From the NCBI RefSeq assembly GCF_041333735.1, contig NZ_JBGKFB010000001.1:310001-374000 (forward strand): 64,000 nucleotides of DNA, written 5' to 3'. This document shows, piece by piece, positions 59,849-64,000 of the stretch. The position numbers and the translations under genes are program-made. Source of the stretch: Veillonella sp. (GTDB lineage Bacteria > Bacillota > Negativicutes > Veillonellales > Veillonellaceae). Below the pieces are notes generated by a model. That model ran no database searches, had not been told where the DNA came from, and saw nothing but the letters and a program-made list of their open reading frames with translations. The stretch's first letter is position 1, and every line of letters begins with the position of its first letter.

Positions 59849-60424
59849 TTAGTCTTCGATAAATACACAACCATTGTCTTTAAATTCTTTAATACGAACT
59901 AAAGACTCAACACGATACCCTGCATTTTCAAGGCGTTCACGACCAGGTTGGAAGGATTTTTCGATAGCGATCGCCATACCAACCACTTCATCACCAGCGT
60001 CTTCTACCAATTTAGCAAGGCCCATAGCAGCCTCACCAGATGCCAAGAAGTCATCGATAATCAACACTTTTTCACCGGCTGGCAAGAATTTTTTAGAAAT
60101 AGTAATATCATAGTTTTCCTCTTTTGTATAAGAGTACACAACACTATGATATACATCATCTACCATAAGAATGGATTTTTTCTTACGCGCAAATACTAAT
60201 GGCACATCAAGTTCAAGAGCAGCCATCAATGCCAATGCAATGCCAGATGCTTCAATAGTAACAATACGTTGTACACCTGCATCACGGTAACGATCGGCGA
60301 TTTCTTTACCGATTGCTTTAAACAATTGTGGATCGATTTGATGATTCAAGAAACCATCGACTTTTAGCACGCGATTATTGAGGACAATCCCCTCTTCACG
60401 AATGCGTTGTTTTAATAATTCCAT
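59849..60424 (-). CDS. xpt: Xanthine phosphoribosyltransferase
   Basis: A 191-residue PRTase turning xanthine into XMP. The N-terminus VLNNRVLKVDGFLNHQIDPQL and the PRPP site KVLIIDDFLASGEAAMGL near residue 122 match Xpt; VTIEASGIALA near 56 is the pyrophosphate loop. GGAGGT precedes the ATG. I looked for a purine riboswitch upstream and did not see its core; a plain promoter (60458-60487) is present. Confidence 0.95.
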   Translation of the reverse strand: MELLKQRIREEGIVLNNRVLKVDGFLNHQIDPQLFKAIGKEIADRYRDAGVQRIVTIEASGIALALMAALELDVPLVFARKKKSILMVDDVYHSVVYSYTKEENYDITISKKFLPAGEKVLIIDDFLASGEAAMGLAKLVEDAGDEVVGMAIAIEKSFQPGRERLENAGYRVESLVRIKEFKDNGCVFIED

Positions 60425-60457
60425 GTGCTCTTACCTCCGCAGCATAACTATCTTTAA

Positions 60458-60487
60458 ATTTTAACGTAAATAACCCCTTAGGGTCAA
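60458..60487 (-). promoter_or_regulatory. xpt promoter
   Basis: Minus-strand -35 TTGACC (60482-60487), 18-nt spacer, -10 TAAAAT (60458-60463). The short inverted repeat ACCC-TAAG-GGGT overlaps the -35 and could be an operator. Confidence 0.5.
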
Positions 60488-60629
60488 CCTATATCAAGTA
60501 AAAGACTTAACAATACAGCTAGAAAACAGCGTTCTTTAAGACTTAAAAACTTTCCACACTAAATTATAAAATTCAGTAGGTTTATAACAATATAATATAG
60601 CACAGATAACAGTACTCTAAAATATAAAA

Positions 60630-60665
60630 AGACACACTTTCTGAAAATTCTCATAAAGTGTGTCT
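60630..60665 (-). terminator. Terminator after the LysR gene
   Basis: 11-bp stem AGACACACTTT / AAAGTGTGTCT with a 14-nt loop and a TTTTTATATTTT tail on the minus strand. Confidence 0.88.
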
Positions 60666-60670
60666 CATTA

Positions 60671-61585
60671 TTATAAAACCTTATCACGTGTGCTTTCACG
60701 ATTAACAAGCAATGAAGTGAAGCGTGCAGCCCCTTCAGATTGAGGTACCAAACGAGAACGGACAAGTACAATATCGCGTGTTGGCACCGGAATATCTGTA
60801 TCTATACGTACCACTGTACCTTCTTGCATCTTTTGTTGCACTACATGGTTAGGCAACATGGAAATCCCCATGTTAATTTCTACAAGATCAAGCAGCACAT
60901 CGACGCTACCTAATTCAAAGCGTGGTTTACGGCATGCGCCATGAGTTACTTCATCAAAGAATGTACGGCTCGCAGAGCCTTTATGCAAGAGCAAAATAGG
61001 CTCATTAAGAAGACGGCCTTGATCAAAGAAGCCTGCCCCTTTATAGTCAGGACCACCAACAAATACATCTTGAATTGTAGCCAATGTAGTTACCTCTAGT
61101 TGAGGATTATCGCGTAAGCCTTCATAGTCATTAACCACCGCCAACTGCGCTTCTTTATTGAGTACTAATTCTACGCAATCAGGGGATGGACGATTAATGA
61201 TATGTAGTCCAATTTCGCTTTCTTGAAGCTGCCATTTATGGAAATAAGGCAATAGGAAATGGCGACATAATGTATCTGTAGCAGCAAGATTTAAACTTTC
61301 ATAAGCTTGGCTCACCCGTTCTTGCAATTGAGTTACCCCATTATCAAGAATGGAAAAGGCTTTAGCTACTGTATCAAATAATTCTTTGCCTTCTGGCGTG
61401 AACCCTACAGATTTTGTAGTGCGCACAAAAAGAGGCATATTCAGTTCACCTTCTAATTGCTTAATACTTTGGCTGATGGCGGATTGAGAAACGCCTAACT
61501 CTTTGGCTGCACGGGAAAAGGATAAATATAAGCCTACCCCTAAAAAGGTTCTATATAAATCTGCAGATACTGCCATTTTATTCAC
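60671..61585 (-). CDS. LysR family transcriptional regulator
   Basis: A 304-residue LysR protein. The N-terminal winged HTH reads TFLGVGLYLSFSRAAKELGVSQSAISQSIKQLEGEL then MPLFVRTTKSVGFTPEG at about 9-60; the rest is a type 2 periplasmic-binding-like ligand domain. It is divergent from purL with hairpins between them, so control of purL is possible. Effector unknown. Confidence 0.92.
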   Translation of the reverse strand: MNKMAVSADLYRTFLGVGLYLSFSRAAKELGVSQSAISQSIKQLEGELNMPLFVRTTKSVGFTPEGKELFDTVAKAFSILDNGVTQLQERVSQAYESLNLAATDTLCRHFLLPYFHKWQLQESEIGLHIINRPSPDCVELVLNKEAQLAVVNDYEGLRDNPQLEVTTLATIQDVFVGGPDYKGAGFFDQGRLLNEPILLLHKGSASRTFFDEVTHGACRKPRFELGSVDVLLDLVEINMGISMLPNHVVQQKMQEGTVVRIDTDIPVPTRDIVLVRSRLVPQSEGAARFTSLLVNRESTRDKVL

Positions 61586-61684
61586 CTCTGTTATATACTA
61601 ATAGTAGTGTCTTACTTTTAAATATACATATCATTTACTATATTATAAGTATGGACTCTCAATATATAATGAATATGTAGAAAT

Positions 61685-61775
61685 CTTCATGAAAGTTAGG
61701 TCTTATGACCTTCATGAAGCTTTCATATTTATTAGTATTTCTAATCTTTTCATAAGTAAGATTATCTTTACTTAT
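61685..61775 (+). promoter_or_regulatory. Two inverted repeats between the LysR gene and purL
   Basis: First, CTTCATGAA (61685-61693) and TTCATGAAG (61711-61719) flank an inner AGGTC/GACCT pair. Second, ATAAGTAA (61752-61759) pairs with TTACTTAT (61768-61775). They may be LysR operators or leader hairpins of purL. Confidence 0.45.
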
Positions 61776-61844
61776 AAGTCTAGACCGACTATACTTAATT
61801 TGTCAATATCCCACAGGGAATTATATACATTACAGGAGGCTATA

Positions 61845-64000
61845 ATGGCTATACAACGATTATTCGTAACAAAACGAGAATCTTTCAACCAAGAAGCACA
61901 ACGCATGTTACAAACCTTACAACAGGAATTATCTATGCCTGCTACAGGGGTAACCATCTACGAGCGTTATGATATCGAACATGTAGATTCAAAAGATTTA
62001 GAGGCTGCAAAAAACCTTATCTTCTCCGAGCCTCCTGTAGATACAGTATTAGAAGAAATCCCAACTGTACAAGGTTTCGTTTTTGCTGTTGAATATGTGC
62101 CAGGTCAATACGATCAACGTGCTGACAGTGCTGAGCAATGTATTTCCATGCTCACCCTTACATCTGGCCACATCGTTCGATGTGCTCGTGTATTCGCCAT
62201 CGAAGGCACTTTCACAAAAGAACAAGAAGAGGCCATCAAAGCATACTATATTAACCCAGTAGATTCCCGCGAAGCGAGTCTTGAATTGCCAACTACATTA
62301 GCCCTTGAATTAGAAGATCCTAAACCAGTGGCAACAATCGATGGCTTTACAGACATGAGCGATGCTGATTTAGAAACCCTCATCGATAGCTATGGCCTTG
62401 CTATGACATTGGCAGACCTCAAATTAATCAAGCAACAATATGCAGAGGTAGAACACCGCAATCCTACCATTACAGAAATTCGCCTCTTCGATACCTATTG
62501 GTCCGACCACTGCCGTCACACTACATTTATGACGGAATTAACGGATATTACCATTGAGGATAGCCGTTTCACAGGTGCTGTAAAAGAAGCTCTTGAAGAA
62601 TACATGGAAGGCCGCGCAGAGCTATATACAACGAAGAAAAAGGCTCGCTCCCTCATGGACATGGCAACATTGGCAGTCAAAGAGTTGCGTCATGCAGGCG
62701 GTTTAACAAATCTTGATGAATCCGATGAAATCAATGCATGTACAATCATCGTTCCTGTTGATGTAAACGGCAAAACTGAAGAATGGTTGTTATTATTCAA
62801 AAACGAAACGCATAACCACCCTACTGAAATTGAACCATTTGGTGGTGCTGCAACGTGCTTAGGTGGTTGTATCCGCGATCCATTGAGCGGTCGTGCTTAT
62901 GTATACCAAGCTATGCGCGTTACAGGCGCTGGCGACCCTCATACTAGTCTTGAATATACATTAGAAGGCAAATTGCCTCAAAAGAAAATTACCCAAGAAG
63001 CTGCTCGTGGCTACTCCTCTTACGGCAACCAAATCGGCCTTGCTACAGGTGAAGTAAAAGAATATTACCATCCTGGCTATGTGGCTAAACGCATGGAAAT
63101 CGGTGCTGTTATCGGTGCTGCACCTCGCAACCAAGTACGTCGTGAAGTACCTGTTGCAGGCGATGTAATAGTATTGCTGGGCGGTAAAACTGGCCGCGAT
63201 GGCTGTGGTGGCGCTACGGGTTCCTCTAAAGAACATACCGTAGAATCCCTTTCCACATGTGGTGCAGAGGTTCAAAAAGGCAATGCCCTTACAGAACGTA
63301 AAATTCAACGCCTCTTCCGTCGCGGTGAAGTAACAACTCTTATTAAACGTTGTAATGACTTTGGTGCAGGCGGTGTATCTGTTGCTATCGGTGAATTAAC
63401 AGATGGTGTAACAATCAATCTTGATTTAGTTCCTAAAAAATACGCTGGCCTTGATGGTACAGAATTAGCGATTTCTGAATCTCAAGAACGTATGGCCTGC
63501 GTCATCGCCGCTTCCGATGTAGAGACATTCAAATCCTATTGCGACGAAGAGAATTTAGAATGTACAGTTGTGGCAGATGTAACTGATACTAATCGCCTCA
63601 TCATGAACTGGAATGGCGAAACAATCGTAGATATCAGCCGCGACTTCTTGAATACAAATGGCGCTAGCCAACAACAAGAAGCTATTGTAACAGCGCCAGC
63701 AGATCGCTCTTACTTCTTACGCGGTTCTTCAAGCGCAGATAACTTCAAAGAAAAATGGCTTGCCGCAGTATCCGATTTAAATACTGCGTCCCAACAAGGT
63801 TTAGCAGAACGCTTCGATAGTACTGTTGGTGCTAATACAGTACTCATGCCATTCGGTGGCAAGTTCCAAAAGACGCCTACCCAAGGCATGGTCGCAAAAT
63901 TACCTGTATTAAACGGTGAAACTACAACTGCAAGCATCATGACACATGGCTTCGTACCAGAATTATCTGCTTGGAGTCCATACCATGGCGCACAATATGC
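61845..64000 (+). CDS. purL: Phosphoribosylformylglycinamidine synthase, large single-chain form (3' end beyond window)
   Basis: FGAM synthase, the ATP- and Gln-dependent step of purine synthesis. 718 residues are visible from the ATG at 61845 (AGGAGG 4-5 nt upstream). The N-terminus (residues about 1-150) is an accessory PurS-like region; ATP/FGAR-binding motifs are FDTYWSDHCRHTTF near 216, KNETHNHPTEIEPFGGAATCLGG near 322 and GGKTGRDGCGGATGSS near 446. The visible length without the second half suggests the long clostridial type that includes glutaminase. Divergent from the LysR gene. Confidence 0.94.
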   Translation, partial: MAIQRLFVTKRESFNQEAQRMLQTLQQELSMPATGVTIYERYDIEHVDSKDLEAAKNLIFSEPPVDTVLEEIPTVQGFVFAVEYVPGQYDQRADSAEQCISMLTLTSGHIVRCARVFAIEGTFTKEQEEAIKAYYINPVDSREASLELPTTLALELEDPKPVATIDGFTDMSDADLETLIDSYGLAMTLADLKLIKQQYAEVEHRNPTITEIRLFDTYWSDHCRHTTFMTELTDITIEDSRFTGAVKEALEEYMEGRAELYTTKKKARSLMDMATLAVKELRHAGGLTNLDESDEINACTIIVPVDVNGKTEEWLLLFKNETHNHPTEIEPFGGAATCLGGCIRDPLSGRAYVYQAMRVTGAGDPHTSLEYTLEGKLPQKKITQEAARGYSSYGNQIGLATGEVKEYYHPGYVAKRMEIGAVIGAAPRNQVRREVPVAGDVIVLLGGKTGRDGCGGATGSSKEHTVESLSTCGAEVQKGNALTERKIQRLFRRGEVTTLIKRCNDFGAGGVSVAIGELTDGVTINLDLVPKKYAGLDGTELAISESQERMACVIAASDVETFKSYCDEENLECTVVADVTDTNRLIMNWNGETIVDISRDFLNTNGASQQQEAIVTAPADRSYFLRGSSSADNFKEKWLAAVSDLNTASQQGLAERFDSTVGANTVLMPFGGKFQKTPTQGMVAKLPVLNGETTTASIMTHGFVPELSAWSPYHGAQY

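Noticed and set aside
60425..60660. Purine riboswitch before xpt
   Set aside because: Xpt is often under a purine riboswitch, but the conserved core and three-way junction are absent; only a plain promoter fits.

Overview
The window looks like chromosome of a diderm, anaerobic Firmicute of the class Negativicutes, most likely a Veillonella species. This is judged from gene content, low-to-moderate GC (by eye, not computed) and strong Firmicute-type ribosome sites (GGAGG, AAAGG). The same stretch carries outer-membrane and LPS-type functions: a heptosyltransferase-family enzyme and an inverse-autotransporter barrel. No phage, insertion sequence or CRISPR array was seen. Almost every gene is on the minus strand.

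Layout. 1-7 kb: murI (cut by the window edge), a hotdog thioesterase, small envelope-type proteins, an SDR enzyme with a TSUP exporter, the metN-metI-yerC operon and a D-amino-acid aminotransferase. 7-17 kb: an acyltransferase/DUF4127 pair, a TRIC-like membrane protein, tadA whose 3' end runs into a tRNA-Ser gene, an Fsr-type efflux pump, a ridA-cyuA pair and two tandem secreted paralogues. 16-23 kb: menA, metQ, a nucleoside-salvage operon (DEDD exonuclease, deoC, deoA, cdd) and pyrF-pyrE. 23-31 kb: padR, a DUF1700 gene and a Met/His-rich secreted protein; htrA; a two-component system; and a biotin-less carboxyltransferase. 31-36 kb: a cell-envelope operon (deacetylase, phosphodiester glycosidase, unknown protein, heptosyltransferase, small protein). 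36-43 kb: a nitrilase-family hydrolase, a RelE-type toxin-antitoxin operon, an organophosphate antiporter, three tRNA genes (Asp, Phe, Leu) and an inverse-autotransporter barrel. 43-51 kb: the menaquinone operon menF-D-H-B-E-C plus a hotdog thioesterase. 51-64 kb: the purine operon purE-C-F-M-N-H-D, two YbjN-like genes behind xpt, a LysR regulator and divergent purL.

The genes join into a few pathways: de novo IMP synthesis (pur genes), pyrimidine end steps (pyrF, pyrE) with purine and pyrimidine salvage (xpt, deoC, deoA, cdd), and chorismate to menaquinone (men operon with menA). D-glutamate supply (murI, dat) and methionine uptake (metNI, metQ) are also present.

The least expected signals are non-coding. 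Two minus-strand intergenic transcription units (about 26352-26531 and 37882-38019) each have a good promoter and a terminator. One carries CUCUC motifs and the other carries GAGAG motifs in hairpin loops, so they could pair with each other. The menF leader holds an intrinsic terminator with a competing pairing partner. The purE leader holds a 30-codon ORF with its own SD that ends on the purE SD and contains a terminator hairpin. All are inferred from sequence reading alone.
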